Source: Gemmatimonadota bacterium (GTDB lineage: Bacteria; Gemmatimonadota; Gemmatimonadetes; Gemmatimonadales; Gemmatimonadaceae). Taken from it: a stretch of DNA of 64,000 nucleotides. Made by a program: the position numbers and the translations under genes. Every line of letters begins with the position of its first letter. Within the stretch, counting starts at the first letter, position 1. The DNA is taken from the NCBI GenBank assembly GCA_016719105.1, contig JADKAQ010000004.1, forward strand, positions 248,001 to 312,000, written 5' to 3'. Shown here one piece after another: positions 1 through 8,876 of this stretch. The notes beneath the pieces were generated by a model. That model was not told where the DNA came from and searched no databases. It worked only from the letters and a program-made list of their open reading frames with translations.

Positions 1-741
1 GGGAAGAAGACGCTGGCCGGAACGCCGTTCGAGGGGCAGGAGTCGCTCAAGCTCGGGGGACACTGCCAGGACGACGACCGCTACGAGCAGCTCCTGCGCC
101 GCGAGTACCTCGCCTACCAGATCCTCAACGAGGTCACGCCGCGCTCCTTCCGCGCACGCCTGGCGAGCGGGAGCTACATCGACTCCGCCAGCGGCAAGAA
201 GCTGACGACACGCGCCGCGATGTTCATCGAGCACGAGGACGACGTGGCGGCGCGCGCGGGGGGCAAGGTCCGCGAGTTTCGCCGGGCCCTCTTCGATGAC
301 GTCGATTTCAAGACGCTCGACCGCATGGCGATCTTCGAGTACATGATCGGGAACACCGACTGGTCCATCTACGCCCTGCATAACGTGCGGTTGGTCGTGA
401 CCGACTCGGTGGGCGTCCTGCCCATTCCGTACGACTTCGACTTCTCCGGGCTCGTGAATGCGCCCTACGCTGGGCCGGCACCCCAGCTGCAGATCCGCAG
501 CGTGCGCGAGCGCCTGTATCGCGGCCCCTGCCGCACCTGGGACGAGCTCGCGCCGACGGTGGCGGGCTTCACCGCGTTGCGCCCGGCGATCATGGCGCTC
601 CCCGCAAAGGTCCCCGGGCTCGACCGGGGCGAGGTGCGCGACGCGGAAGAGTTCCTTTCCGCGTTCTTCCAGACGGCGGCCGATGCCGGCGAGGCGAAGC
701 GCGCCTTCATCGACGGCTGCCTGAAGAAGCCGGGCGCCTAA
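1..741 (+). CDS. Kinase-fold-like conserved protein, 5' end missing
   Basis: The frame is open from the first base and ends at a TAA inside a CCTAAC hexamer, so the N-terminus lies outside the window. The visible 246 residues contain GNTDW...HN followed about 15 residues later by YDFDFSGLVN. This order resembles the catalytic loop and metal-binding motif of HipA/CotH-type atypical kinases (GN-D-H-N, then a D-containing motif), but I cannot name the family. There is no membrane segment in the visible part. A strong inverted repeat follows the stop and the next gene converges on it. Kinase activity is inference from motif order only. Confidence 0.6.
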   Translation, partial: GKKTLAGTPFEGQESLKLGGHCQDDDRYEQLLRREYLAYQILNEVTPRSFRARLASGSYIDSASGKKLTTRAAMFIEHEDDVAARAGGKVREFRRALFDDVDFKTLDRMAIFEYMIGNTDWSIYALHNVRLVVTDSVGVLPIPYDFDFSGLVNAPYAGPAPQLQIRSVRERLYRGPCRTWDELAPTVAGFTALRPAIMALPAKVPGLDRGEVRDAEEFLSAFFQTAADAGEAKRAFIDGCLKKPGA

Positions 742-763
742 CGCTTTCCCTGTCGTTCGCTCC

Positions 764-800
764 GGCGATGGCCGCTCCACTCGTCGGGGCGGCCATCGCC
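764..800. terminator. Bidirectional hairpin between convergent genes
   Basis: A perfect 12-bp inverted repeat (764-775 and 789-800, 13-nt loop) lies between the convergent ends of the kinase-like gene and the glycosyltransferase. There is no T-run on either side, so it is either a weak intrinsic terminator or an RNA-end stabilising hairpin. Confidence 0.6.
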
Positions 801-846
801 CGATGCACGGGCGGGATGGGCGCGCGCTCGTGAGTCGCCCACGCCG

Positions 847-2016
847 TCAGGCGCAGACGTCGTATTCGCGCCCCTTCCACTGGACCCGGTCGCCGCGCCA
901 CACGGCCCGAGCGGCAATGTACAGGTAGGCCAACGCCCCCAAGGGAAAGGTGAGCGCGTACCATGGCGCGAGGCGGAACTCGCGCCCGATCGCGCCGAAC
1001 CAGAGCAGCTGCGAGAGCGTCGCGGATGCCCCAAACGCCGTCCAGCCTGCCCCGGCTCCTCCGGCCACGCCGGCGGCCCAGGCGACGACCGGTGCGAGGG
1101 CGAGCAATGCCGGCGCCGGGATCAGTACCCGCGCCAGCCACGTCCCCGCGCGCCCGCCAGGGAGCGTGTCGCGTCCGGCCGAGTAGACGTTCTTCCCCCA
1201 GCCTTCGACGATGTCGCGCAGCGAGGCGTACATGCGGGTCGACATCTGGGACTGGCCTAACGTGAGGAAGACTCGCTGGCCCGCCGCGGTCATCTGCTGC
1301 GCGAAGGCAAGGTCCTCGGCGGGCTTGCCGCGTACCGTGTCGTGGCCCCCGAAGGCGTCGTAGGCCGCCCGTCGGAAGAGGAGGCACTGCCCGTTCGCGA
1401 TCTTGCGTCGTGGCGAGCGCGAGCGGTTCACCGACCCCGGGCCGCCGTACCATTGGGCGAGGATCGCGAAGACGAACGGCTGGATCACGCGCTCCCAGAA
1501 GGTCCGGGTCTCCTGAAAGCCGGCGACCGAGACGAGGTCCGCATCGTGGGCGACACTCGCGTTCACCAGGCGCGCGTGCAGGTCGGGGGCGTGGCGCACG
1601 TCGGCGTCGGTGAACAGGAGGTAGGCGCCGGGCGTGGCCCGTGCGCCGTGATGACACGCCCACTGCTTGCCGAGCCATCCGGTGGGCAAGGGTGGCGGGG
1701 CGACGATCGTGAGGCGTGCATCGCCGGCGGCGGCCTCGCGTGCGAGGGCCGCGGTGCCGTCACTCGAGTGGTCGTCGACGACGATCACCTGGAGCGACGG
1801 GTACTCGCTTGCCAGGATCGACCGTACGCAGCTGGCGATGTGCGCCGCCTCGTTGCGTGCCGGCACGATCACGGTCAGGGGCGGCGCCGGCTGCGGCGCT
1901 TCACGTGCCACGTCATCCAACGACGGCGTGCCGCGCCAGCGCCACGCGGTGACGACGAGCGACAGCCACCAGGGGGCACTCCACGCCACCCCGGCGAGGC
2001 TCCCGCCCAGCGTCAT
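847..2016 (-). CDS. Family 2 glycosyltransferase, membrane-associated
   Basis: This 389-residue protein has an N-terminal hydrophobic segment, then a GT-A domain: VIVPARNEA for nucleotide binding, DDHSSDGT, the DxD-type FTDADV, and AEDLAFAQ as the likely catalytic region. Two or three hydrophobic segments near the C-terminus suggest membrane attachment. The layout is like CrtQ/HpnB-type transferases acting on lipid or carotenoid acceptors, but the acceptor is not known. The start ATG at 2014-2016 overlaps the TGA of the upstream symporter by ATGA, so the two are translationally coupled. Confidence 0.85.
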   Translation of the reverse strand: MTLGGSLAGVAWSAPWWLSLVVTAWRWRGTPSLDDVAREAPQPAPPLTVIVPARNEAAHIASCVRSILASEYPSLQVIVVDDHSSDGTAALAREAAAGDARLTIVAPPPLPTGWLGKQWACHHGARATPGAYLLFTDADVRHAPDLHARLVNASVAHDADLVSVAGFQETRTFWERVIQPFVFAILAQWYGGPGSVNRSRSPRRKIANGQCLLFRRAAYDAFGGHDTVRGKPAEDLAFAQQMTAAGQRVFLTLGQSQMSTRMYASLRDIVEGWGKNVYSAGRDTLPGGRAGTWLARVLIPAPALLALAPVVAWAAGVAGGAGAGWTAFGASATLSQLLWFGAIGREFRLAPWYALTFPLGALAYLYIAARAVWRGDRVQWKGREYDVCA

Positions 2017-3281
2017 GCCGCGGCCGGGCCGGGGGGCGCCTCGTCCCGCTCGCCGCGACTCAGCACCGACGCCGCCACCATGTCGCCCGTGACGTTGGCG
2101 GTCGTGCGGAACATGTCGGGGATCGTGTCCACGCCGAGCAGGATCCCCATCCCCTCGACGGGGAGCCCGGCGGCGAGGAGGACCGGGACCATCACGATGA
2201 TGGAGCCGGCCGGGATCCCGGGAACGGAGAACGTCGTCATCACCACGGTGAGTACGATCGTCGCCATCTGCGCGGCGCCGAGCGTCACGCCGTAGAGGTG
2301 CGCGATGAAGACGACGCCCGTGGTGATGCCTAACGCGCCGCCGATGCGAAAGGTCGTCGCGGCCAGGGGCAGGAAGAACGTGGTGATCTGTTCCGGGAGA
2401 TGCAGGCGCGTGCGCGACGCCTCCATCATGGCCGGCAGCGCCGCCAGCGACGAACGGGCGCTGAAGGCGACCGCCTGCGCCGGAAAGGTGCCGCGCGCGA
2501 AGTCGGCGATCCCGCCGCGCCCGAACAGGGCGGCCAGCGGATAGAGCACGAGGAGGGAGAAGAGCACCAGCACCAGTGCCGTGACGACGATGTAGCCGAG
2601 CAGGGCGCCGGCGGCCGAGAGTCCGAGCTTGGCCGCCAGCGGCACGGCGAGGGCGAAGACCCCGATGGGGGCCGCCGCCAGGACCCATCGCACGAGCGTC
2701 AGCGCCGCGTCGGCCACCCCGCGGAAGAAGCGCACCATCAACGTCTTCGTCTCTCCCGTTAGGCGGGTGAGCGCGAGCCCGAAGCAGACCGAGAAGACGA
2801 TCAGCGGGAGCATCGCCCCGTCAGCCGCTGCCTTGACCGGGTTGATCGGGACGAGGTCGGTGAGCCACTGCGCGAAGGTCGGGATCCGCTTCACGCTCTC
2901 CGCGGCCGCCGACGTGGCGGTGGCACCGCTTGCCCGCAGCGCCGAGACGGCGTCGGCATCCAGCGGGATGCGCGCCATGAGGGGCGGGGCCACGACCGCC
3001 GCGAAGATGCCGCCCGCCACCAGGAGCACCAGGAAGAATGCGAGTGCCCGCGTCCCGATGCGCCCGATCGTTCGGGCGTCGGGGGCCGACGTCACGCCCA
3101 CGATGATGCTCCCGACCACCAGTGGGACGACCGTCATCCGGATCGCGTTGATCCACAACGTCCCCAGCGGCTCGACGAGGGGGACGACGGAGGCGAGCGC
3201 CGGGTGCGCGGACGTCGAGATCACGATCCCGACGCCCATGCCCAGGGCCAGGGCGATGAGGACTTTCGTTGTGAGGGACAC
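2013..3281 (-). CDS. Dicarboxylate/amino acid:cation symporter (DAACS family)
   Basis: This 422-residue inner-membrane carrier of the GltP/DctA family imports C4-dicarboxylates or acidic amino acids with H+ or Na+. The family signatures are present: a serine-rich hairpin region (AFSARSSLAALPAMME), the PGIPAGSIIVM segment, and the substrate-binding GVDTIPDMFRTTANVTGD near the C-terminus. The family usually has SSSTLP-like residues in the first hairpin; here they read RSSLAALP. The start is GTG. It is the first gene of a two-gene minus-strand unit with the glycosyltransferase. Substrate cannot be decided from sequence alone. Confidence 0.9.
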   Translation of the reverse strand: MSLTTKVLIALALGMGVGIVISTSAHPALASVVPLVEPLGTLWINAIRMTVVPLVVGSIIVGVTSAPDARTIGRIGTRALAFFLVLLVAGGIFAAVVAPPLMARIPLDADAVSALRASGATATSAAAESVKRIPTFAQWLTDLVPINPVKAAADGAMLPLIVFSVCFGLALTRLTGETKTLMVRFFRGVADAALTLVRWVLAAAPIGVFALAVPLAAKLGLSAAGALLGYIVVTALVLVLFSLLVLYPLAALFGRGGIADFARGTFPAQAVAFSARSSLAALPAMMEASRTRLHLPEQITTFFLPLAATTFRIGGALGITTGVVFIAHLYGVTLGAAQMATIVLTVVMTTFSVPGIPAGSIIVMVPVLLAAGLPVEGMGILLGVDTIPDMFRTTANVTGDMVAASVLSRGERDEAPPGPAAA

Positions 3282-3352
3282 GCGCCCAAACTACCGGGAC
3301 GGCGCGGGGGCCACCACCCGCGCGCCCCCCTTCACCCTTCGAGCCCCACCGC

Positions 3353-3715
3353 ATGCCGCACAAGACCGCGACCGATCTGTTCAACGAAGCCAGGGCGCGC
3401 ATCACGCAGGTCACGCCCGAGGAGACGATGCGCATCCGCGACGAGCATCCCGGCACGGTCGTCCTCGACTGTCGCGAACCTAACGAATGGAACCTGGGGC
3501 GCGTTCCGGGGGCGTTGTTCATTCCGCGCGGGATCCTCGAGTCCAATATCGAGGCCGCCGTCCCCCGCGACCGCAAGCTCATCATCTACTGCGCCAGCGG
3601 AAACCGCTCGGCGCTCGCCGTCGAGACGCTGCAGCAGATGGGCTATGCCGACGTCGCCTCGATGAGCGGTGGATTCCGCGGCTGGGTTGATGCCGGGGGC
3701 GACATCGACGGCTGA
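3353..3715 (+). CDS. Single-domain rhodanese-like protein
   Basis: A 120-residue cytoplasmic protein that is essentially one rhodanese domain. The CDxRExxEW-type motif appears as LDCREPNEWNLG, and the active-site loop IYCASGNRS carries the persulfide-forming cysteine. Such stand-alone rhodaneses carry sulfane sulfur for thiol chemistry or cofactor assembly. About 30 N-terminal residues precede the core. The start lies 71 nt from the divergent symporter, so that gap holds both promoters. The Nudix gene follows after 17 nt and is probably cotranscribed. Confidence 0.88.
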   Translation: MPHKTATDLFNEARARITQVTPEETMRIRDEHPGTVVLDCREPNEWNLGRVPGALFIPRGILESNIEAAVPRDRKLIIYCASGNRSALAVETLQQMGYADVASMSGGFRGWVDAGGDIDG

Positions 3716-3732
3716 TCGGCGCGACCATCCTC

Positions 3733-4335
3733 GTGACCGGCGATCCCCGCTTCACCCACCCGCTCTTCCGGCAGCTGGCCGCCGCGCTGACCGAACGCCC
3801 CGGCGCTGCCGCCGAGACGGACGGCGCGCCCGCACGTGCCGCGGTTGCCCTGGCGCTGCGTCCGGGAGACGACGCGCGGGGCGAACTGCTCATGATCCGC
3901 CGAGCCGAGCGGGCGGGGGATCCTTGGAGCGGTCAGATCGCGCTGCCGGGTGGGCGCTGGTCACCTAACGACGAGTCGCTCCTCCACACCGCCGTGCGCG
4001 AAACGTGGGAGGAGACCGGGATCGACCTCGCCGCGAGCGGGACGATTCTTGGGACGCTCGACGAGCTGCGGCCGCGCACGGCCGCGCTCCCGGCCATCAT
4101 CGTCACGCCCGTCGTCGTCGCCCTCGACCAGCCCGCCGCGCTCGTCCTGAACGAGGAGGTGGCCGAGGCGTTCTGGGTCCCGCTCGGCCTCCTGCGCGAC
4201 CCGACGACGACCCGCGAATCGTCGGTGCACGTGCGGGGCAGCACGTTGCGAGTCCCGAGCTTCGTCGTGCGCGAGCACATCGTGTGGGGGATGACCGAGC
4301 GAATCCTTCGCCAGCTGCTCGCGCGCATCGAGTGA
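3733..4335 (+). CDS. Nudix hydrolase, CoA pyrophosphatase type
   Basis: A 200-residue Nudix protein that likely hydrolyses a nucleoside-diphosphate-linked substrate. The Nudix box is clear: LPGGRW, an acidic residue seven positions on, then TAVRETWEETGI with the metal-binding glutamates. The preceding MIRRAERAGDPWSGQIALPGG resembles the NudL/CoA-pyrophosphatase subgroup. The start is GTG at 3733; no strong Shine-Dalgarno sequence is visible. It follows the rhodanese gene by 17 nt. The serine hydrolase gene starts 38 nt after it. Confidence 0.85.
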   Translation: MTGDPRFTHPLFRQLAAALTERPGAAAETDGAPARAAVALALRPGDDARGELLMIRRAERAGDPWSGQIALPGGRWSPNDESLLHTAVRETWEETGIDLAASGTILGTLDELRPRTAALPAIIVTPVVVALDQPAALVLNEEVAEAFWVPLGLLRDPTTTRESSVHVRGSTLRVPSFVVREHIVWGMTERILRQLLARIE

Positions 4336-4373
4336 CGCGCCGTAGATTGGGCGCGCCAACACCCCGAGCGCCC

Positions 4374-5882
4374 ATGCGTCGATTGATCCTGGCGGCTGCC
4401 GTCGCCCCCTGCCTTGCCGCCAGCACCGCTGCGGCCCAACGCCCCGACTTCGCCGCCTTTGATGCCTACGTGGCCAAGGCGGTGAAGGCGTGGAACGTCC
4501 CCGGCCTCGCGATCGCGATCGTGGCCAACGACTCCGTGGTCTTCGCCAAGGGGTACGGCGTCCGCACGCTCGGGCGCCCCGAGCCCGTGGATGCCCACAC
4601 GCGATTTGCCATCGGCTCGACCACCAAGGCGATGACGGCGCTGGCGCTCCTCCAGGCGGCCGACGACGGCAAGCTCCGACTCGACGAGCCCGTGCTGCGC
4701 CATCTCCCCACGATGCAGCTGTATGACCCGGTCATGACGCGCGAACTGCTCGTCCGCGACCTGCTCACGCATCACACCGGGCTCCCGGGGTCGGACCAGC
4801 TGTGGGCCGGCAACGACTACAGCATCGGCGAGATCATCCGTCGCATGCGATTCCTCAAGCCCACGGCGAGCTTCCGCAACCAGTACGCGTACCAGAACGT
4901 GCAGTACGCGATGGCGGGCGAGGTCCTGCAGCAGGCCACCGGGATCCGGTGGAGCGACTGGCTGCGCACGCGCATGTGGGAGCCGCTGGGAATGCGTGAG
5001 ACGCTGCCCACGGTCGCCGCGACCGAGGGGCAACCCAACGTGGCGACGCCGCACATGGTCATCGACGACACGCTGCGTGTGATCGCCAACCGCACCGTGG
5101 ATCCCGTTGCGCCTGCCGGATCGGTCTGGTCGAGCGTGACCGACATGGCCACGTGGATGCGCTTCGTCCTCGACTCCGGGCGGGTGAAGGGGAAGCGCCT
5201 GGTGTCGGAGCGCGGCTTCGTCGATTGGCTCTCGCCGCAGGTCGTGGTGCCGCTCTCGGACTTCTATCCCGCCGCTCGCCTGGCGGCCGTCCATCGTGTG
5301 TCATACGGGCTGGGGTGGTTCCTGCACAGCTATGGCGGCGACGATGTGGCGATGCACACCGGGAGCATCGATGGGATGATCGCCATCGCGGGCCTCCTCC
5401 CCGACCGTCGCGTGGGTGTCTACATCCTGGCCAATCGCGATCACGCCGAGGTGCGCCACGCGCTCATGTACCGCGCCTTCGACCTGTACAACGGGCGCCG
5501 GCCGCGTGACTGGTCGCGCGAGGTGATGGAGCTCTTTGACGGCCTCGAGGCGCAGGGACGGAAGGCGCAGGCGGCGTTCGTCAACGCACGTGTTCCGGGG
5601 ACGATCCCGTCGCTCCCGCTCGCGCGCTACGTCGGCACGTACGCCGATTCGCTCAATGGCACGGTCGTCATCAGCATGCGCAACGGGGGACTGCACGCCG
5701 CCTGGGGGAAGGGGTTCACCGGTCCCCTGGAACACTGGCACTACGACACCTTCCTCGCCCGCTGGGACGACCGTCGGAGCTCGCCCGACGCCATCGCCTT
5801 CTCGCTCGACGCCACGGGACAGGTGGCGGAGCTGCGGGCCAGTGGCGCGACGTTCGGCCGCGTCCCCGCGGAACGCCGTTAG
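4374..5882 (+). CDS. Secreted class C beta-lactamase-family serine hydrolase
   Basis: A 502-residue exported protein. The N-terminus has a signal peptide ending near AAAQ. The penicillin-binding fold motifs follow in order: SxxK as GSTTKAM, YxN as YQN, and the KTG-box equivalent HTGS. About 100 residues after the catalytic domain look like the small C-terminal beta domain (DUF3471-like) often fused to these hydrolases. Family members are esterases, D-aminopeptidases or peptidoglycan-related enzymes rather than resistance enzymes. The ATG at 4374 was chosen because it begins the signal peptide. The stop is the TAG of a GTTAGG hexamer. Confidence 0.88.
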   Translation: MRRLILAAAVAPCLAASTAAAQRPDFAAFDAYVAKAVKAWNVPGLAIAIVANDSVVFAKGYGVRTLGRPEPVDAHTRFAIGSTTKAMTALALLQAADDGKLRLDEPVLRHLPTMQLYDPVMTRELLVRDLLTHHTGLPGSDQLWAGNDYSIGEIIRRMRFLKPTASFRNQYAYQNVQYAMAGEVLQQATGIRWSDWLRTRMWEPLGMRETLPTVAATEGQPNVATPHMVIDDTLRVIANRTVDPVAPAGSVWSSVTDMATWMRFVLDSGRVKGKRLVSERGFVDWLSPQVVVPLSDFYPAARLAAVHRVSYGLGWFLHSYGGDDVAMHTGSIDGMIAIAGLLPDRRVGVYILANRDHAEVRHALMYRAFDLYNGRRPRDWSREVMELFDGLEAQGRKAQAAFVNARVPGTIPSLPLARYVGTYADSLNGTVVISMRNGGLHAAWGKGFTGPLEHWHYDTFLARWDDRRSSPDAIAFSLDATGQVAELRASGATFGRVPAERR

Positions 5883-5939
5883 GCATCGCCGCAGTCCCGT
5901 CGTCACGTGTTCCCGTCGCCCACCTCGGAGCCTGCTCGC

Positions 5940-6920
5940 ATGACACCCTGCTCACGTCCATCGCCGGGCCGGTCGCTGCTGGCGGCCGTCGCGGTCGTCG
6001 CCGCACTGGCCCCGCTCCCCCTCCGCGCCCAGGCGAGCGTGAAGCAGGGCTGGGAATGGTCCACCGACACCGTGATGAAGGTCGTGCACGCGGTGCGCGC
6101 CGGACGCTCGTTGCAGCCCAAGCGCTGGCCGAACGGGGCGCGCGTCGCGGTGGCGCTCTCGTTCGACGTCGACAACGAGACACCCAACCTGCGCTTCGGC
6201 CAGCCGACGATCGGTGAGCTGTCACAGGGGCAGTACGGCGCGCGCGTCGGGCTCCCGCGCATCCTCGCGCTCCTCGATCGCCACGCGATCCCGGCGTCGT
6301 TCTTCATCCCGGCGATGAGCCTGATGATCGATCGCAGCCAGGTGGCGCTCATCAAGAAGTCGGGGCGCCACGAGTTCGCGGTGCACGGCTGGATCCACGA
6401 GATGAATACCGCCGTCCCCGCCGACGTCGAGCGGCGACTCGTCCAGCAGGCGCTCGACACCCTTACCGCGCTCACCGGCATCCGACCGGTAGGCTACCGG
6501 GCGCCGTCGTGGAACTTCTCCGCCGCCACGATGTCGATCGTCAAGGACCTGGGCTTCACGTACGAGTCGTCGCTCATGGCCGACGAACGTCCGTATGAGC
6601 TCAACCAGAACGGGGAGCCCACGGGCATCGTCGAACTCCCGGTGGAGTGGATCATGGACGACGCGCCGCTCTTCTCGCCCCGCGGCAACAACTACGCGTC
6701 GCCGCGCGAGGTCGCCCAGGTCTGGATCGACGAGTTCGACAAGGCGTACGAGGAAGGGACGCTCTTCCTCCACACGATGCACCCGCACGTGTCGGGGCAT
6801 CGCTCGCGCATCAAGGCGCTCGAACTCCTCATTGCTCACATCAAGACGAAGCCCGGGGTCTGGTTCGCGACGCACCGCGCGGTGGCGGAGTACGTGAAGG
6901 CGCAGGCCGGGATGAAGTAG
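5940..6920 (+). CDS. Secreted polysaccharide deacetylase (NodB fold)
   Basis: A 326-residue exported enzyme of carbohydrate esterase family 4. After a signal peptide ending around LRAQA, the NodB motifs are visible: SFDVDNE with the catalytic and metal aspartates, the histidine pair in HGWIHE, and RAPSW. A late HTMHPH supplies the C-terminal histidine region. It probably removes N-acetyl groups from a cell-wall or other polymer; the HpPgdA-like spacing makes a polymer other than peptidoglycan possible. A GTG at 5907 would add 11 residues, but the ATG gives the more normal signal peptide. Confidence 0.82.
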   Translation: MTPCSRPSPGRSLLAAVAVVAALAPLPLRAQASVKQGWEWSTDTVMKVVHAVRAGRSLQPKRWPNGARVAVALSFDVDNETPNLRFGQPTIGELSQGQYGARVGLPRILALLDRHAIPASFFIPAMSLMIDRSQVALIKKSGRHEFAVHGWIHEMNTAVPADVERRLVQQALDTLTALTGIRPVGYRAPSWNFSAATMSIVKDLGFTYESSLMADERPYELNQNGEPTGIVELPVEWIMDDAPLFSPRGNNYASPREVAQVWIDEFDKAYEEGTLFLHTMHPHVSGHRSRIKALELLIAHIKTKPGVWFATHRAVAEYVKAQAGMK

Positions 6921-6968
6921 CCGCCCCGTCGGGGCGGTGGGGGGAATTGCGGGATCTCCGCGGAGGGG

Positions 6969-6990
6969 TTTAGGTTTAGCGCAACCTAAA
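6969..6990. promoter_or_regulatory. Candidate MntR operator upstream of mntH
   Basis: The inverted repeat TTTAGGTT-6-AACCTAAA is an AT-rich palindrome in a GC-rich region and matches the half-site of the DtxR/IdeR/MntR box (TTAGGTTA...TAACCTAA). It lies about 55 nt before the mntH start. A DtxR-family gene is the third gene of the same operon, so autoregulation by Mn-loaded MntR is the obvious reading. Confidence 0.75.
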
Positions 6991-6999
6991 TCTCAAGTT

Positions 7000-7018
7000 G
7001 CCCGATACAAATTCGGGC
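7000..7018 (+). promoter_or_regulatory. Small hairpin in the mntH leader
   Basis: A 6-bp stem (GCCCGA/TCGGGC, 7-nt AT-rich loop containing TACAAAT) sits between the operator and the mntH start. The loop could equally be the -10 region of the mntH promoter, so this may not be an RNA structure. Confidence 0.3.
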
Positions 7019-7044
7019 GTCCTCGTGTGGTATCCCCTGACGTC

Positions 7045-8427
7045 ATGAGCGCCACCCCCGCCGTTACGCCTCCCACGCCCGAGCGGTCGTCGCCCCCCGG
7101 CGCCGATCCGGGGTGGCGTCGCGCCCGCGAGACGCCGTCGCTCGCCGAGGTGCACCGCACGATTCCGGTGCACGGGCTGACCTGGTGGCGCAAGCTCCTC
7201 GCCTTCGCCGGACCGGGATATCTGGTCGCGGTCGGCTACATGGATCCCGGCAACTGGGCGACCGACCTCGCCGGTGGCTCGCAATTCGGATACCGACTGC
7301 TCAGCGTGATCCTGATCTCGAACCTCATGGCGGTCCTGCTGCAGGGGCTCGCCTCGAAGTTGGGGATCGTCACCGGGCGTGACTTGGCGCAGGCATGCCG
7401 CGATCACTACTCGCGGCCGGTGGCCCTCATGCTGTGGGTGCTGTGCGAACTGGCCATCGCCGCCTGCGACCTGGCGGAGGTGATCGGAACGGCCATCGCC
7501 CTCAACCTGCTCTTCGACATTCCGCTACCCTGGGGCGTGGCGCTGACCGCGCTCGACGTCCTCATCGTGCTCTTCCTGCAGCACAAAGGGTTCCGGCTGC
7601 TCGAAGCGCTGGTGATCGCCCTCGTGATGGTCGTGGGGCTCTGCTTCCTGTTCGAACTCTTCATTTCGCGCCCTGAACTCGCCGCGGTCGCCAGGGGCTT
7701 CATTCCGTCGACGGAGATCGTGCGCAATCGCGACATGCTGTACATCGCGATCGGCATCCTCGGGGCCACCGTCATGCCGCACAACCTGTATCTGCACTCG
7801 TCGATCGTGCAGACGCGCAAGTACGAGGAGTCGTCCGAGGGGCGGCGCGAGGCGGTGCGCTTCGCCTTCGTCGATTCGACGATCGCGCTCTCGCTCGCCC
7901 TGTTCATCAACGCGGCGATCCTCATCGTGGCGGCCGCGACGTTTCACACCTCGGGCAACACGCAGGTGGCCGAGATCCAGGACGCATACAAGCTGCTCTC
8001 GCCGCTGCTGGGTGTCGGCGCGGCGAGTGCGGTCTTCGCCCTCGCCCTGCTCGCCTCGGGGCAGAACTCCACGCTCACCGGGACGCTCGCCGGGCAGATC
8101 GTGATGGAGGGCTTCCTCAACATCCGAATGCGCCCGTGGCTGCGGCGACTGCTGACGCGCGCCATCGCCATTGTGCCGGCCGCGATCACCGCCATCTTGT
8201 ATGGCGAAAGTGGGACGGCGCGCCTGCTCATCTTGAGCCAGGTGGTGCTGTCGCTGCAGCTGTCGTTCGCCGTCTTTCCCCTGGTGATGTTCACGTCTGA
8301 CAAGGTCAAGATGGGGGAGTTCGTCAACCCCGCCTGGCTCAAGAGTCTCGCCTACCTGGTGGCCGCCGTGATCGCGACGCTCAACGTGTGGCTCCTCGTG
8401 CAGACCGTGGGCGGGTGGATGGCCTGA
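7045..8427 (+). CDS. mntH: Nramp-family manganese transporter MntH
   Basis: A 460-residue inner-membrane proton-coupled divalent metal importer. The two metal-binding helices are explicit: DPGNWATD in TM1 and MPHNLYLHSS in TM6. The hydrophobic profile fits 11 TM segments after a roughly 50-residue proline-rich cytoplasmic tail. ATG 7045 follows the operator at 6969-6990. An upstream start would put coding sequence through the operator, so it was rejected. The stop TGA overlaps the ATG of the universal stress gene by one base, and mntR follows, giving a manganese operon. Confidence 0.93.
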   Translation: MSATPAVTPPTPERSSPPGADPGWRRARETPSLAEVHRTIPVHGLTWWRKLLAFAGPGYLVAVGYMDPGNWATDLAGGSQFGYRLLSVILISNLMAVLLQGLASKLGIVTGRDLAQACRDHYSRPVALMLWVLCELAIAACDLAEVIGTAIALNLLFDIPLPWGVALTALDVLIVLFLQHKGFRLLEALVIALVMVVGLCFLFELFISRPELAAVARGFIPSTEIVRNRDMLYIAIGILGATVMPHNLYLHSSIVQTRKYEESSEGRREAVRFAFVDSTIALSLALFINAAILIVAAATFHTSGNTQVAEIQDAYKLLSPLLGVGAASAVFALALLASGQNSTLTGTLAGQIVMEGFLNIRMRPWLRRLLTRAIAIVPAAITAILYGESGTARLLILSQVVLSLQLSFAVFPLVMFTSDKVKMGEFVNPAWLKSLAYLVAAVIATLNVWLLVQTVGGWMA

Positions 8428-8876
8428 TGTATCGACGCATCCTCGTTCCCCTCGAGCACTCGCCAACCGACAGCTGCATCGTGGCGCACGTGCGCGACCT
8501 GGCGCGGCACTGTGGCGCGTCGATCGTCCTCTTTCACGTGGCCGACGGATGGGCGGCGCGGAACCTCGCGGCGCTCAACCTGCGCGAATCGGAAGAGATG
8601 CGACTAGACCGCGAGTACATCGAGCGCGTGGCCCGCGACCTCGTCGCCGAGGGGTTGCGCGCGGAGGCGGTGCTCGCCAACGGTGAGCCCGCGCGCGAGA
8701 TCTGCGCGGCCGCGGCGCGTGAGCAGTGCGACCTCATCGCCATGGCGACGCACGGCCACAAGTTCATCGGCGACGTGATTCACGGGAGCGTGGCGAACAC
8801 GGTGCGCCACGACACGTCGATTCCGGTCCTCCTCGTGCGTGCCCCGGGCCAGGGGAAGCGCCCGTCCGCCACGTGA
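8427..8876 (+). CDS. Universal stress protein (UspA family)
   Basis: A 149-residue UspA-fold protein. It begins YRRILVPLEHSP, and the C-terminal nucleotide-binding pattern is seen as ATHGHKFIGDVIHGSVANTV followed by the SIPVLLVR strand, matching the G-2x-G-9x-G-S/T motif of ATP-binding members. It is translationally coupled to mntH (TGATG) and to mntR (GTGA), so it belongs to the manganese operon. Its role there is unknown; it may modulate the transporter or signal metal stress. Confidence 0.88.
   Translation: MYRRILVPLEHSPTDSCIVAHVRDLARHCGASIVLFHVADGWAARNLAALNLRESEEMRLDREYIERVARDLVAEGLRAEAVLANGEPAREICAAAAREQCDLIAMATHGHKFIGDVIHGSVANTVRHDTSIPVLLVRAPGQGKRPSAT

Noticed and set aside
5907..5939. 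Earlier GTG start for the deacetylase
   Set aside because: It adds residues before an otherwise normal signal peptide; the ATG at 5940 is more likely, though not proven.
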